From the NCBI RefSeq assembly GCF_025370935.1, contig NC_133472.1, forward strand, positions 4,205,168 through 4,269,167: a stretch of 64,000 nt of DNA. The letters are read 5' to 3'. This document shows, in pieces, positions 21,381 through 32,164 of this stretch. The notes beneath the pieces are model-generated. The model was not told the origin of the DNA and did not search any database. It saw only the letters and a program-made list of their open reading frames with translations. Within the stretch, counting starts at the first letter, position 1; every line of letters starts with the position of its first letter. The position numbers were made by a program, and so were the translations under genes. Source of the DNA: Choristoneura fumiferana (lineage: Eukaryota; Arthropoda; Insecta; Lepidoptera; Tortricidae).

Positions 21381-21650
21381 ATAATAATAATAATAATATA
21401 ATATCACGGGACAATTCACACCAATTGACCTAGTCCCAAAGTAAGCTTAGCAAAACTTGTGTTATGGGTACTAAGCAACGGATAAATATAATTATATAGA
21501 TAGATACATACTTAAATACATATTAAACACCCAAGACCCGAGAACCAACATTCGTATTTTTCATACAAATATCTGCCCCGACACGGGAATCGAACCCGGG
21601 ACCTCAAGCTTCGTAGTCAGGTTCTCTAACCACTAGGCCAACAGCTACCC
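21381..21650 (-). mobile_element. SINE-2, copy 2
   Basis: Same family as 17430-17690. The tRNA-like head with TGGCCTAGTGGTTAGAGAAC and GGTCCCGGGTTCGATTCCCG lies near 21590-21650 on the minus strand, with an (ATT)n tail at 21381-21402. A and B boxes are intact. Confidence 0.9.
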
Positions 21651-21664
21651 ACAATAACCTAACC

Positions 21665-21880
21665 AACAAAAAGTTGGACCCGACTTTGACACTTCAAAGT
21701 TCAATATCTCAAAAACGGCAGAACCGATTTTGATGAAACATATCTTAGAACCATCGCTAGAAAACCTCCTTTCAAATAAAAAAGACCGCATTCAAATCGG
21801 TCCCCCCGTTTAAGAGCTACAGTGCACAGCGGTTAAACTTATAACACCCCTCTTTTTGCGTCGGGTGTTATAAAAGGTAA
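21665..21880 (+). repeat. Dispersed repeat ending in CACCCCTCTTTTTGCGTCGG
   Basis: Contains CTCAAAAACGGCAGAACCGA, then AAATCGGTCCCCCCGTTTAA, then ACTTATAACACCCCTCTTTT and TGCGTCGGGTGTTATAAA. About 42 bases of its end are found inside the MITE at 62288-62511. Confidence 0.55.
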
Positions 21881-22301
21881 GATCAGAAAAACACAAGGAA
21901 ACGATCTGCTTCATTTTATAAGCATGAATAACAAATATGGCGACGCGTGGGAGTTAATAACACGGAAACTATTTCAGTTGTCTATAGATCCAAATTCGTT
22001 GGGTTTATTATTTAGGTGCCCATGAATCTGAATGTGTCTGCGATGTCATCCATACTAATGTTGCTAAGCTAAACTGTATGTTTAGTACGATTGGATAATT
22101 GTATACTTACGACAGTTTTTAACGTGGCTTCTAACTAGCAGGGGGCGTTCATTAGTCAGCCCAGATCATAAAAATTGCACGTAAGAAACGTCAAAAATAT
22201 CTGTCACAACATATAAGGTCTAGTATGTGTTTGCCGCTTTGATTGTATAGATATTTACGCCCTCGACTATACATTTGTTTTTCACGAATACCTAATCTCT
22301 T

Positions 22302-22472
22302 TCTATAATAATCATAATATAAAATTCTCGGGTCACAATGTTTGTGGCCAAACTCCTCTGAAACGGCTTGACCGATTTTTATGAAATTTTTGTGTATATT
22401 CGGTAGGTCTGAGAATAGTATGTAAACTATTTTTCATACTTCTACGCGGACGGAGTCGCGGGCAACAGCTAG
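22302..22472 (+). mobile_element. Helitron, short AAATTCTCGG family
   Basis: TATAAAATTCTCGGGTCACA, then CGGCTTGACCGATTTTTATG and the terminal GCGGACGGAGTCGCGGGCAA with CAGCTAG at 22469-22472, then T. A second copy begins at once (22474, TCTAATTCTCGGGTCACAAA) and fades by about 22530. Confidence 0.75.
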
Positions 22473-22564
22473 TTCTAATTCTCGGGTCACAAACTCCTCC
22501 GAAACGGCTTGACCTGATTTTAGACTTGACAGAATTTGATTTTTATGCTAATGTGTAATGAATG

Positions 22565-22625
22565 TTGTATAGATGGTACGGAACCCTTCGTGCGCGAGTC
22601 CGACTCGCACTTTGCCGGTTTTTTC
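22565..22625 (+). repeat. Interspersed tail GGTACGGAACCCTTCGTGCG
   Basis: GGTACGGAACCCTTCGTGCG, CGAGTCCGACTCGCACTTTG and CCGGTTTTTT form a known type of lepidopteran repeat end. A looser match, GCACTTGGTGCGCGAGTTTC, occurs at 37953 and 46835. Confidence 0.5.
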
Positions 22626-23048
22626 AGTTCTTTGCTTGTAGCACAACAATGGTACGTCTCCCCAAATGCCTCTTCACTATTAAAGAATGTTAAATTCCGC
22701 GTCAAATGAGCACCTACTTCGGTTCAGTGGCACAGCCGAGATCAAAGTTAGAGAACTAAATCTGAAATTAGAAACTTATTATCCTATGCCAAATTGCGTC
22801 TAACTCGGTACCGGGCTCAACAAGCGTGTACCACGCTAGGTACATCTGACCTTAAAATTACTCTAGTCCATCTCCGATGTTTGTATACAACTCAAATGTG
22901 ACCAGAGAAAGTGCGCCCGCGGCGGTTTCGGCAGTGAAATCGCGTGACGCAAACGCAACCGTTATAATTCTGCTTATTATTATCGAGCGCATGATGGATG
23001 TTTCATATGGATTAGCCTTTGTGTCATTCTACTTAAATCCTACTATAA

Positions 23049-23227
23049 TCTATCTATCTATATAAATAAAAATGAATCGTAAAATGTGTTGCTAAGCACA
23101 AAACTCGGGAACGGCTGGACCGATTTTGCTTATTCTTATTTTGTTGTGTTCGTTATTGTCAGGAGAAGGTTTTTATGGAAGAAAACTTAGAAATATACAC
23201 TGGGGCGAAGCCGCGGGCAACAGCTAG
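23049..23227 (+). mobile_element. Helitron, TCTATCTATCTATATAA family, full length
   Basis: The 179-bp element starts TCTATCTATCTATATAAATA after A and ends GCGAAGCCGCGGGCAACAGC TAG before T. The 3' end can form a GCGAAGCCGC-type hairpin a few bases before CTAG. It is followed at 23229-23375 by AATGCGAAAGTTTGTGAGTA and ATCCCGATATTCCCACGG, part of another Helitron-like repeat. Confidence 0.75.
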
Positions 23228-23613
23228 TGTTTAATAAATGCGAAAGTTTGTGAGTATGTTTGTGACACCTTCACGCCAATACAGCTGGTAGGATTTGGAT
23301 GAGATTTGGTTGGTACGTATGTACGTACACACCAAATTAAGCTACTTTTATCCCGATATTCCCACGGTCGATACTTATGATATTCTGAATAAAATAGTTT
23401 ATTATGACCCAGTTGGCCTCAAACGTGCGTGACTAGGGGTTAACGGAAATTATCATCGTCAGGGCACACAAATTACGCCCTTATCGCAAAGCAGTTAAGG
23501 TATAGAAGCAAAACGGAAGGCAATTTTGTTAGTTGAAAAACATGGTAAATTACTGCATTCAGGACAGGATTGACGTTTGACCTACATGTACCTAGTTTCT
23601 CTATCATTAATAA

Positions 23614-23830
23614 TGAACTAAATGAATTTCTTGGCTCACCCACGACCTTATGATAGCTAAATTTATGCAAGATATGCGTGTTCATGCAGTTCCTCCACCT
23701 CCACACTGTGCACACACATCACATAAACCCATCTATAACCACCACCACACTGCACTGACGCGTTTCGAACTCAACCAGAGCTCATCTTCAGAGCAACACA
23801 ACTATACACCATGCTACCAGATGTTAGACC
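23614..23830 (+). mobile_element. Partial copy of the CGTAAGGTCGCG MITE
   Basis: Same order as 12831-13000: TGAACTAAATGAATTTCTTG, GACCTTATGATAGCTAAATT, then GTTCATGCAGTTCCTCCACC and CGCGTTTCGAACTCAACCAG. The second TIR is lost. Confidence 0.7.
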
Positions 23831-23834
23831 CCTG

Positions 23835-23905
23835 GTGGTGGTGGAGTCTACTGTTGAACAAAAGCCCTTAGAACACTAAAATACCACAATGAACGACAAC
23901 CAAAA
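23835..23905 (-). mobile_element. RTE LINE 3' end scrap
   Basis: On the minus strand TGGTTGTCGTTCATTGTGGT, GTTCTAAGGGC and TTCAACAGTAGAC parallel TTGTCGTTCATTGTGGCGTT and its continuation at 9212-9265. Confidence 0.6.
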
Positions 23906-24065
23906 CCAGCGTTGCTGCACATAATGTGCGGCAACACATGCTGAGTGGAGACCCTTTTTGGTATCCTGCCGTGTCACCAAGTAACATAGTTTTAGTGCTA
24001 GTTTTAGTCTGTTTTAGGTGGTACTTATGGAGCCAAAATAAACCTTTCTTTCTTTCTTTCAAATC
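23900..24065 (+). repeat. LINE-like 3' tail (CCAGCGTTGCTGCACATAAT)
   Basis: CCAGCGTTGCTGCACATAAT, GTGCGGCAACACATGCTGAG, then GGAGCCAAAATAAACC and a TTTC microsatellite. A related tail at 24565-24730 has AACCAGCGCTGCAGC and CACATGCTGAGCTGAGTCAC. Confidence 0.5.
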
Positions 24066-24372
24066 GCTAATTGTATTGAATTTGCGTTGCCCGTAAATCT
24101 CATGACATGATATCGTCAGGCCATCTAGTGGGTCACTAGAGGCATGAGAGGAAAGAGAGGAGCCATCTAGGAGGAAGGCACACTTTTGGGAAAGGTCACA
24201 CACAATATAGAGATCCTTCTCCAGGCAAATGTTAGGCGTAGTGGAAGGTTGGTGGTTCTGGTCACCACTCGAGGATCTTTCTTCCAACGGTTATCACTTA
24301 TCAGTTCTTCGAGCTATATATGGCCCGCGTATTACCATACTAATTATACTTCCTACTGCTGGACACACGACT

Positions 24373-24515
24373 GTACAGTCAAGTTCAAAAATAAGTATCT
24401 ATTCGAACCACCCAAAAATATGTCTACGGCCTTATTGCGTCGCGCTCGGAATAAGAGTCTGTGGTATTTATTTTTGAAACTTTGAATAAGTTCATATTTT
24501 TACACTTGACTGTAC
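24373..24515. mobile_element. MITE with TIR TGTACAGTCAAGT
   Basis: TGTACAGTCAAGTTCAAAAA on the left is mirrored by TTTTTACACTTGACTGTACG on the right, with further inner pairing. The interior GGCCTTATTGCG relates it to 3925-4052. The minus- and plus-strand open frames here are incidental. Confidence 0.7.
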
Positions 24516-24564
24516 GTTAATTACAGATCAGCGTTCAGTTACGTGGGTGCACACTCACCGGGGT

Positions 24565-24730
24565 TCAGCTGAAAACCAGCGCTGCAGCTCTGGTTACAGG
24601 GCTACGGCACATGCTGAGCTGAGTCACAGTGTCTCTTATTTTTCTCTCTTCTCTTATTTATGTTTTTACTGTGTTTTTGTTGCGATGTAGTGTGTTTTTG
24701 TTGTCAATAAATGTTGTGAGTTTGAGTTTG
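24565..24730 (+). repeat. LINE-like 3' tail, second copy
   Basis: AACCAGCGCTGCAGCTCTGG, then GCACATGCTGAGCTGAGTCA, followed by a T-rich stretch and TTGTCAATAAATGTTG. It is diverged from 23900-24065. Confidence 0.45.
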
Positions 24731-24810
24731 AAGATTATTGTTATCATTGGCTGTAAATAAAATACGGAATACTAGCCTTTGATTGCGACTTAGCGTATCG
24801 ATATTCTACG

Positions 24811-24960
24811 GGAACTATGTGATTTTCCGGGATATAAAGCATCCAATGTGTTAATCCAGTTTTTAAACTGTGTGCCGCACTTAATTGAAATTCTTTGAAC
24901 CATTTTTGCGTGAAAGAGTAACAAAGATCAAAGCTTTCGCATTTATAAGATTAGCCCAGC
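24811..24960 (-). mobile_element. Helitron fragment, minus orientation
   Basis: The plus strand reads GGGAACTATGTGATTTTCCG and GCGTGAAAGAGTAACAAAGA, then CTTTCGCATTTATAAGATTA. This is the complement of the Helitron family typified by 63372-63597. The other marks are diverged. Confidence 0.55.
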
Positions 24961-24965
24961 CGTTG

Positions 24966-25185
24966 TGTTGTATTTTAATTCTATACATAAAATTTGGTCC
25001 TTCGAACCGGATTTAACTGGATATTTTTTCATGTAAGTTTGTGATATGGCAACACTAACTTTCTCCCATTCAAAAATCAAATTTGTACCAGCTATTGTGT
25101 GTGCATTTTAATAAATTTGTCTATGTAATAGAAAAGCTTTATTTTAATTCTATACATAGAATTCGGCCCTACGATATAAGCCAGT
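24966..25185 (+). repeat. Pair of direct repeats TTTTAATTCTATACATARAA
   Basis: TATTTTAATTCTATACATAA followed by AATTTGGTCCTTCGAACCGG at about 24971 recurs as TATTTTAATTCTATACATAG at about 25140 with a diverged continuation. Confidence 0.5.
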
Positions 25186-25199
25186 GACCGTCGAAATAT

Positions 25200-26680
25200 T
25201 ATTTTTGGAAGAAATTGGTGTTTTGTGACTTTAACTGAAACGGCGGGCAAGTTGGCCTATTATAACGAGACTGCTTGGACCCTCGGCTTGTAGTTCCCAA
25301 ACGCGCCGAATTCGATTGAACTGCTTCGCAGGTGTCTGAAGATGCCACGTGAAGCTCTTTGTTGCGCACGTTGAATTAAAAAGAACAGAGCTGCTGAGGT
25401 GCTGAGTTTGAATACTTTGAACCCACGATCCAATGCTGCATAATATTGTATATATATCAAACGTGTACACGATAGCTTGTGATACTAAAACAGTTTTTCT
25501 TTACGAGTCATGTGATCTAAATTAGCTGTGAAGACACCATTGTTCTTGGCTACCAGATGTTCCGCGTAAGGTTGGCAAAACCATGGGCCAATTGCAATAA
25601 CGTCATGGAAAAAATTGGCCGAACTACACAATGTACACATCAAAAAGTCTTTGGTTAGGTACTCATTATCCCTAGATGAAGATATTTGGACTCAGTAATA
25701 ATATGCTTATGAAATGTAGTGGGATAAGAACATCCCCAGGCACTTTAGTGTCTGTATTTTGATAGATTAATATGCACAAATGTTACCAGAGTTCAACTGG
25801 CTCTTTATCATCAGCTGGCGTCAGTCCAACATTAGACAATACGGCCTCAGAATCATCAGAAAAGCGTGAATTAGGTACGTCTTTGGAGAATACCTCTCAT
25901 GGTTGGCATAATCTTCTTTGCCCGAAACTAGCATAAACACGTATCGCATAAACTTCTTCAGCAGAATAATTACTTCGCATAAGATGTACTTTCCGCCACT
26001 TTTCCAGTTTTTCTAGGAGTGCTAAGTGGTCTTACCTAGGCATTAAAGTTTGGCCTCTATAATATGTATAGAGTATATATGGGATAAGAGATATTATGAA
26101 AAATCCTTACCAAGTAAGTTCGTGCCAATTTTAAGAGACCACAAAAACGATACAGTCAATCAAAAAAATACCTGCAAATTTGTAAGCAAATTCACTAGAA
26201 ACGTCAGCGAATTTGTTTCGCTGACCGTACTCACGTAACGGCATGTCACAACAGGTGTATAGGCTGTCTAGAACGTGCTTTATCTGTAAAGTGAACCTAA
26301 CGGAGCGGGAATAAGATGTTGTATAAATGAGGTCATCTACATAGTGTTGTAATGTTTTCTATAGCTACGGTATTGTTCCGATTATGTATGGTGTGTTACC
26401 GTTTTTACATGGTTCTGTGTTACGGTTTTTACATTATTTTCAGTTTGAGGTCACCTGTATGCAGAAGCCTGTGTTGAGGATAACAATAGGTTGCATTAGT
26501 TAAGAAAGTGTTTACAGCTTTAAATAAATCTAGAACGTTTTGCAATGAAATTAAACTATAGAAAGAGGCTCGCGAAATATCGAATCACATCATAATAAAC
26601 TGTAGGGTTTGTGATTCTGTAGTCATGGCAAAAATGGAAGCCGTAGACCCTATTTTATTTACATTAATCTAGCAATACTT
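25200..26680. other. No gene seen
   Basis: The minus-strand open frames at 25231-25470 contain no motif that I recognise. The remainder is AT-rich with no clear repeat. Confidence 0.45.
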
Positions 26681-26685
26681 GACGA

Positions 26686-26910
26686 GATCGATCGAGCACC
26701 GCGGTGTCATGCTACTGGAACGATTTTGCAGGAATTTTAAACAGGGCCTTATTAGTATCGTCTTACACTGTATATCGTTATCGTCCGGTTCACATTATTC
26801 CAGTAAAATCTTACCAGTAGCGATACAATGCGGGGTCACAATCCTAACGAGTTACACAAGATCGATCGAGCACCGCAATAATGTAAACAGGGCCTTATTA
26901 GTATCGTTAT
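26686..26910 (+). repeat. Two direct copies of GATCGATCGAGCACCGC ... ACAGGGCCTTATTAGTATCG
   Basis: AGATCGATCGAGCACCGC occurs at 26686 and 26861, and ACAGGGCCTTATTAGTATCG at 26742 and 26888. The second unit lacks the middle part. This is a local tandem duplication with a deletion in one copy. Confidence 0.75.
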
Positions 26911-28055
26911 GTCTGCCTGCCTGTCCGTCTTTTAGCGGCTCATACTCCTATAGACCGCACGCCTGCCCGCGCCTTTGACAAGATGTGAATGCCCGGTACC
27001 ACGAAATTAAGTTCGCGCGCTGACAAGCGTCGCCCGTCATACATTTTGCGATAGTTAAGCGACAGTCGCTATTCCGAGATGATATCATAATAGTATATCA
27101 ACTCTCGGCAAATAAAATTGTAGCTCCTACTACGAAAAATAAATGACGCTTAAATGTCATGCGGAAGCGTAAAAACAAGTCTCTTAAGGTAGGCATTAGC
27201 ACACACCTTACTGGGCTTGATTTGATTATTATATCATATAAGTACATACATACATTAATATCATACTTGATCGCCAAGTGGCCAATAACACTGCGAGTGG
27301 CGCTGTCTTCGCACGAAAGACTGTTGTTGTATGAGGCAAAGTTAGTTCCGTTTTTGTCCACCAACATTGTTAAGATTGTTAGAAGCGTGAGCTGTAATAT
27401 GTTTATTATTCAAAGTAGATATATCAGCAAGCCTTTAGTTTCTAACTAACAGACCCTCCTTCGACCAAGAAGAGGTAAAAAATGTACCGAATTTGAAAAG
27501 CGAGTAGAGTTGTTTAATTTTGTAGCATAATACAGATATTAAAATTTTCGAATGGTATTTTCGAGTGATATAATATCAAAAATTAGTAGCCTATACCTGC
27601 ATTTGTTATAAATGTTTAGCGTTTTCTTTTTTGCCTTTTTTTTCTCTTTTTAAACGGAATATTGTGTCGGTCTTCACTTTAGTAAAATTGGTTTTATTTT
27701 AATGTATGATAAACAGATCCCAAAGGAACAGCGCCGTTCGCAAGACCGGCAGTTTTTGCTGATTTGGGACCATTTCGTGACATACAACTTTCTTAAATTT
27801 TTAATATCTTTTTCACGAATAAATGGTTTATATTCTATACTATATATACTACTATTCTATACCATATAAGAAAACGACTTCAAAAAGAAGTACATAATTA
27901 TTTTTAACTCCGCCAAACGATTTTGAAATTACTAGAAAACTTGCACAAGTTTGTAAATTAAGCTACTCTCCGTAAAGATTTGCAATTTTGAACTCATATG
28001 AAATATATTTACATACATTAAAATATTTAAATACATTTGACAGTTGTAATGATGA
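26911..28055. other. No gene seen
   Basis: The overlapping open frames at 27098-27367 and 27159-27449 are on opposite strands and carry no signature. There are no recognised repeats. Confidence 0.4.
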
Positions 28056-28262
28056 TGAAAACGCGGGTAGTTGTGTGCCGGTGTCAGTTTCGTCGGGTAG
28101 TCGCGCGAGCAGAGCGGCGGCGCGCAGTGCGCGTGTTGCAGCAGCCGCTGAGTCGCGTTGCTCCGGAGACGAAGGGCTACGGATTAGCCCGAAACATATC
28201 GAGCTAAACTCGATTTAAGACGTGAGTTATCCGGGTCAATATATTTAATATTAAGCTATTGC
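28056..28262 (+). repeat. GC-rich dispersed repeat (TTAGCCCGAAACATATCGAG)
   Basis: GGTGTCAGTTTCGTCGGGTA, AGCGGCGGCGCGCAGTGCGC, then GGATTAGCCCGAAACATATC and GACGTGAGTTATCCGGGTCA. I associate the last two motifs with an abundant lepidopteran repeat, so the open frame across it is not taken as a gene. Confidence 0.45.
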
Positions 28263-28270
28263 CCGAGAAA

Positions 28271-28432
28271 AGTACAAGAAAATCGGGTTAAAAACTATTC
28301 CATGCCTTTCTCAGGATCTCTATCTCCATACCAAATTTTCATCAAGATTGGTTGTTAACTTTGTGCGTGAAAGCGTAACAAACATTCGCATTTATTTGTA
28401 ATATTAAAAGATAGAGTTAAGTAAAGAAAAAC
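28271..28432 (-). mobile_element. Helitron fragment, minus orientation
   Basis: The plus strand shows TCTCCATACCAAATTTTCAT and GTGCGTGAAAGCGTAACAAA, then TTCGCATTTATTTGTAATAT, the complement of a Helitron 5' half. Confidence 0.55.
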
Positions 28433-28467
28433 TAATACGTATACGTACAGTACACACACCTATCTTC

Positions 28468-28633
28468 TCTAATATATGAAATTCTCGGGTCAAAAATGTT
28501 TGTGACCAAACTCCTTCGAAACGGCTTGACCGATTTTTATGTTTTTTTGTGTATATTCGGTTGGTACGAGTATAGGATGTAAACTATTAATCATACTTCT
28601 ATATATGCGGACGGAGTTGCAGGCAACAGCTAG
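28468..28633 (+). mobile_element. Helitron, short AAATTCTCGG family
   Basis: Starts TCTAATATATGAAATTCTCG and ends GCGGACGGAGTTGCAGGCAA CAGCTAG before T. It is 166 bp long, almost the same as 36192-36355 on the other strand. Confidence 0.8.
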
Positions 28634-29376
28634 TTATAATACAAAAAGAACCTGCCACATGATACAGCTTAGTCAACTCGGAAGGTTACCCACCTCAACA
28701 TTTGACTTATTAAAAGTGTTTATTAATAGAAACAAACGTATAAAAAAACTTGTTCCTTCATCAAAAACTTGAAAAATAATATATTTAACTCGTTTTGGAA
28801 AAAGTTTAATAGAACTACTTAAACTAGTAGGCAGGTACACAGACAAAAGATTTGATTGTTATTTTCATTTTTGTAATAGATCAACTTAAAAACTACAATA
28901 CCGATTTTAAAAAAACTTTTACTTAATAAACTTAATAAACCATATTATCAGCGAATAACATAGGCTTAATTTTATCCCTAGAACGTGTAACATTCCCACG
29001 GGACGCAAACAAAGTTGAGGACAACAAGTTGATAAAACTTGTCATATTATATTAAAAGCTGATCAAAAATCTTACGGTGATGTTTCATCAAAATATAAAT
29101 GATGATTAATTAAAATTCCCCAGGCGTGACGTTACGCAATCATTATAAAATCATTTACGAGGTAAATTGTTGTCATTCTGATCATGCCTCTAGTTTATAT
29201 GTATTCAGTTCGCAAGTTACCTAATCCTATTATGTCATAGCTAAGGTCAATCCTATAAACATAAAGACGTAGCATAGCGTAATAATTTAGAATAGCGAGC
29301 GCCACAAACTATAGAGATATCACGTGTGTTAATGCAAAGAATGTATATTCTCAAAACACTTTTGACAAACGAAATA
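28634..29376. other. No gene seen
   Basis: AT-rich sequence with no supported gene or repeat. Confidence 0.45.
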
Positions 29377-30062
29377 AGGGCCTTAACTTAACACACTAGT
29401 GAGACGAGCGCGTGACGATTTCGCCGCGAGCGCGCAACGATGTCGCTGCGAGCGCGCAGCGAGTTCGCTGCAAGCGCGCAGTTAGGTGCGTATAGCGCTG
29501 GGCACGCCCTATTATTGTACGAGAGTCTACAATATGGCTATAGCAGCCAACTCGCTGCGCGCTCACAGCGACATCGTTGCGAGCTCGCGGCGAAACTGTT
29601 AGGCACTTGTCCCACCGCCGACGATGAGCGAGAAACGAGCAGAGCGAGTAACTAGAAACGAGTGGGCGAGCAGTGAAAAGCGAGTGTTCGAGCACGACGG
29701 GCGATTACTCGCTCCACTCGCTCGAGCCGGGCGGCCGCCAAGCTAACAGCGCTGAGCGAGTATCGCTGAGCTAGTTTTATAGCTCAGCGAGATTTATAGC
29801 TCTTGTCGCTGCGACAAAAGATGTAAGAGCGAGTTCTCGCCGGCAGTGTGAACCGCCAGCGATCAACTATTAATATATATGTCTCTTTTACTCACACAGG
29901 ATCTTATATCTTTTGTTCGTTTCTTAAGCGAGAAAATAGTCGATAGCCAATCGTTTCCTCGCCGGCGGCGGTGAGACAACTGCCTTACGCGCTTGCAGCG
30001 AACTCGCTGCGCGCTCGACTCGCTTTCAACTTGCCCGCAAATCGCTAATGTGATAAGGCCCT
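29377..30062. mobile_element. Outer palindromic element rich in GCGAGC
   Basis: The ends are AGGGCCTTAACTTAACACAC and (other strand) AGGGCCTTATCACATTAGCG. Inside, TTTCGCCGCGAGCGCGCAAC (from 29416) is mirrored by GTTGCGAGCTCGCGGCGAAA (to 29596). Right of the nested MITE, TTGCAGCGAACTCGCTGCGC continues the same sequence type. The overlapping open frames on both strands come from this palindrome. Confidence 0.7.
29602..29984. mobile_element. Harbinger-like MITE nested in the outer palindrome
   Basis: Ends GGCACTTGTCCCACCGCCGA and (other strand) GGCAGTTGTCTCACCGCCGC are inverted repeats, and TTA flanks both sides (29599-29601 and 29985-29987). A 3-bp TWA duplication fits PIF/Harbinger. The interior reiterates GAGCGAG. 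A second copy with TAA on its left starts at 42007 and is cut by a gap. Confidence 0.8.
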
Positions 30063-30494
30063 CTGGAAAAATCTTGGAAGCTCATTGCAGCGTCAGTAAA
30101 ATAAAAGTCGAGGCCTCTTTTCCCCTGATTTATGATGCGATGCTTTACTTCACTGGCTGCTAAGTGCGTGATAAGTTGATAAACTATTTTTATTCGCTCA
30201 GGCGCTCCTTGTTTGCTTATTGGACAAATTTGCAGGCTTGCGCTAAAGAATCAGCAAATGACGAGATTATATGCTTCTCACGTCTGTGCTACGTTTGGAA
30301 CAGTTCTATGTATAACGTTCTTAGTATGTTCAAATACGAAGGTCATTTAATTGTAGAGTAGACTCAAAGATACATGGGTTACGGTACCGCCTTTTAAATT
30401 TCACGCTCCAAATTTCTGTATTTTTTAAACAAAATGAGTGCGACATATGGTTTAGTTTTCGCATTGACCAAACAGACTTCTAGCTTCAATAACC
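30063..30494. other. No gene seen
   Basis: The 65-codon open frame at 30164-30361 has no motif I recognise. Confidence 0.4.
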
Positions 30495-30620
30495 TTATCC
30501 TACTAATATTATAAATGCGAAAGTTTTTATCTATGTGTGTATGTTCGTTATTACTTCACGCTAAAACGCCCGCCTGCACGGATATGGGCGAAAGGGTTAT
30601 CTCGGAAGTACCAAGGTATA
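30495..30620 (+). mobile_element. Helitron 5' fragment
   Basis: TCCTACTAATATTATAAATG, CGAAAGTTTTTATCTATGTG and TTACTTCACGCTAAAACGCC are the start of the Helitron family at 63372-63597. The 3' end is replaced, though GCCTGCGAAGCCGTAGCCGC at about 30800 may be a remote trace of it. Confidence 0.6.
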
Positions 30621-31811
30621 AAAAAGTGAAAATTTCACTATTTATAAAAACATTTTGGGACTCCATATATATTTTTTAATAATTCACCTAAACTACTTAC
30701 ACAATGAGTTAAAGTTACAAAAAAAACGGTTCTGTAGTTTACATTTAAAAAAATGATTTTTCTTGTTTCTCATTTCAACTGTCAGCTATCTAAAATAACG
30801 CCTGCGAAGCCGTAGCCGCGTGCAAAGCCAAGTTCTTAATAAAAATAATTCATTTAATAGACATTGGGAGAAGTATCTCGAGAGATTCGTTACGTAGTAA
30901 TTTGGAAATGATCATTTTATAACATTAGAAATAGTAGACACAAATAACGGGAAAATGCAAAGAAAAATGATGACACATTTGATAAAATCTTGACATAACC
31001 GCATAGCAACTGTAATTAACGTAACGAATTGCATTAAACAAGTTAATATCAAATCATTAAACGGCGCTAACTTTCATTTCACTCGTTTTTTTGCTGACGT
31101 TTTCGACACCCAAGTGAATTTGTACTTTAAACGTTGACGTTAAAGTATACAATTGATTGTGGTGTAAGGAGAAATGCGAACGTGAGGTTGCGCTGGCACA
31201 TTGGTAGTGCGCTAGGGTTGGGGAAAGTCTGGTATCGGTTTTAGGTTTTCGGCTTTCGGTGCTTTCAATTCACCCAAAAATTTAAGACGAATTTAGTTAC
31301 GTACCTAAAAGGAAAGCAAAGCCGAGACGAGATAAAATATACTTCATCTTTGTCTGATACGTCATATACTCCTTCGTTCCCTTTCTGTCTCATGACATAA
31401 TTTATCTATTCTCGTTGGTATTACTTTACAAACAATGTGTGATGTCAGGTGTATATACACGCGTGATATGAGGTAAAGATTTAAAAACAAAATTGGACGT
31501 TGAATGGGTTATTAAACACTAATTAAGTATATAATCACACGCGATGGATGAATTAAAAAGTGAAAAACTCCTAGTTAGTTATTAACTTAATGATTGTAAG
31601 CAGAGAATTTCACGAATAAAACATTACATTAAGAACTGTAAGTGCTAAGTCGATGATACCTTAATTTTTTTATTTTTTATTTACTTAATACTTATATAAT
31701 CTACTTATTATTTATTAGTGACAGTAAACAAAATCAAAGTTTTGCTGTTGCTATAATCTCGAAATCATACGCGATGTATATAAGTTACTATATGTACATA
31801 TAAACGTCGCG
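30621..31811. other. No gene seen
   Basis: AT-rich sequence without a supported gene. I could not classify any repeat here. Confidence 0.4.
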
Positions 31812-31928
31812 ATCCAAAGCAGACAGAAGAGATGAGGCGGAGACGCCCTCGCCCCGTGTCCGCCCCGTCTCCGTCCGCCCGCCGCCGCCCCCGTCTCACT
31901 CAAGTCTCTTCTGTATAACTTGCGCCTT
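31812..31928. mobile_element. GC-rich relative of the 106-bp MITE
   Basis: Right end GTCTCTTCTGTATAACTTGC GCC resembles the TIR of 9641-9746, and the left side has AGACAGAAGAGATGAGGCGG. The middle is very rich in CCG/CCGTC. The left terminus is diverged and no matching TSD is seen. The minus-strand open frame at 31751-32032 is incidental. Confidence 0.45.
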
Positions 31929-32015
31929 ATGCGCGCTAACGTCTCGTTTTTAGCTTGCATGACACTTCTAATTGTCTTATTACTAGTTCTTTGCTTATTA
32001 TAAATTATAACACTA

Positions 32016-32164
32016 GGGGGCTGTTTCACCATCCATTAATTAGCGTTAACCGACGATTAAATGTGATGCCGTCTCCGTCTATTCGAACAAAACAAATAGA
32101 GACGGCATCACACCTAACAGCCAATTATCACTAATCAATGGATGGTGCTGTGCAACAGCCCCTA
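32016..32164. mobile_element. MITE-D (GGGGCTGTTTCACCATCCAT), copy 1
   Basis: Left end GGGGGCTGTTTCACCATCCA and right end TGCAACAGCCCC are inverted. The interior arms contain GTGATGCCGTCTCCGTCTAT and its complement. A copy in the opposite orientation is at 59624-59764, and a composite relative is at 33508-33888. Confidence 0.85.

Noticed and set aside
29396..29695. Overlapping open frames on both strands as genes
   Set aside because: They are produced by the GC-rich palindrome and its nested MITE.
31751..32032. 93-codon minus-strand open frame as a gene
   Set aside because: It crosses a CCG-rich MITE-like segment and the start of MITE-D.
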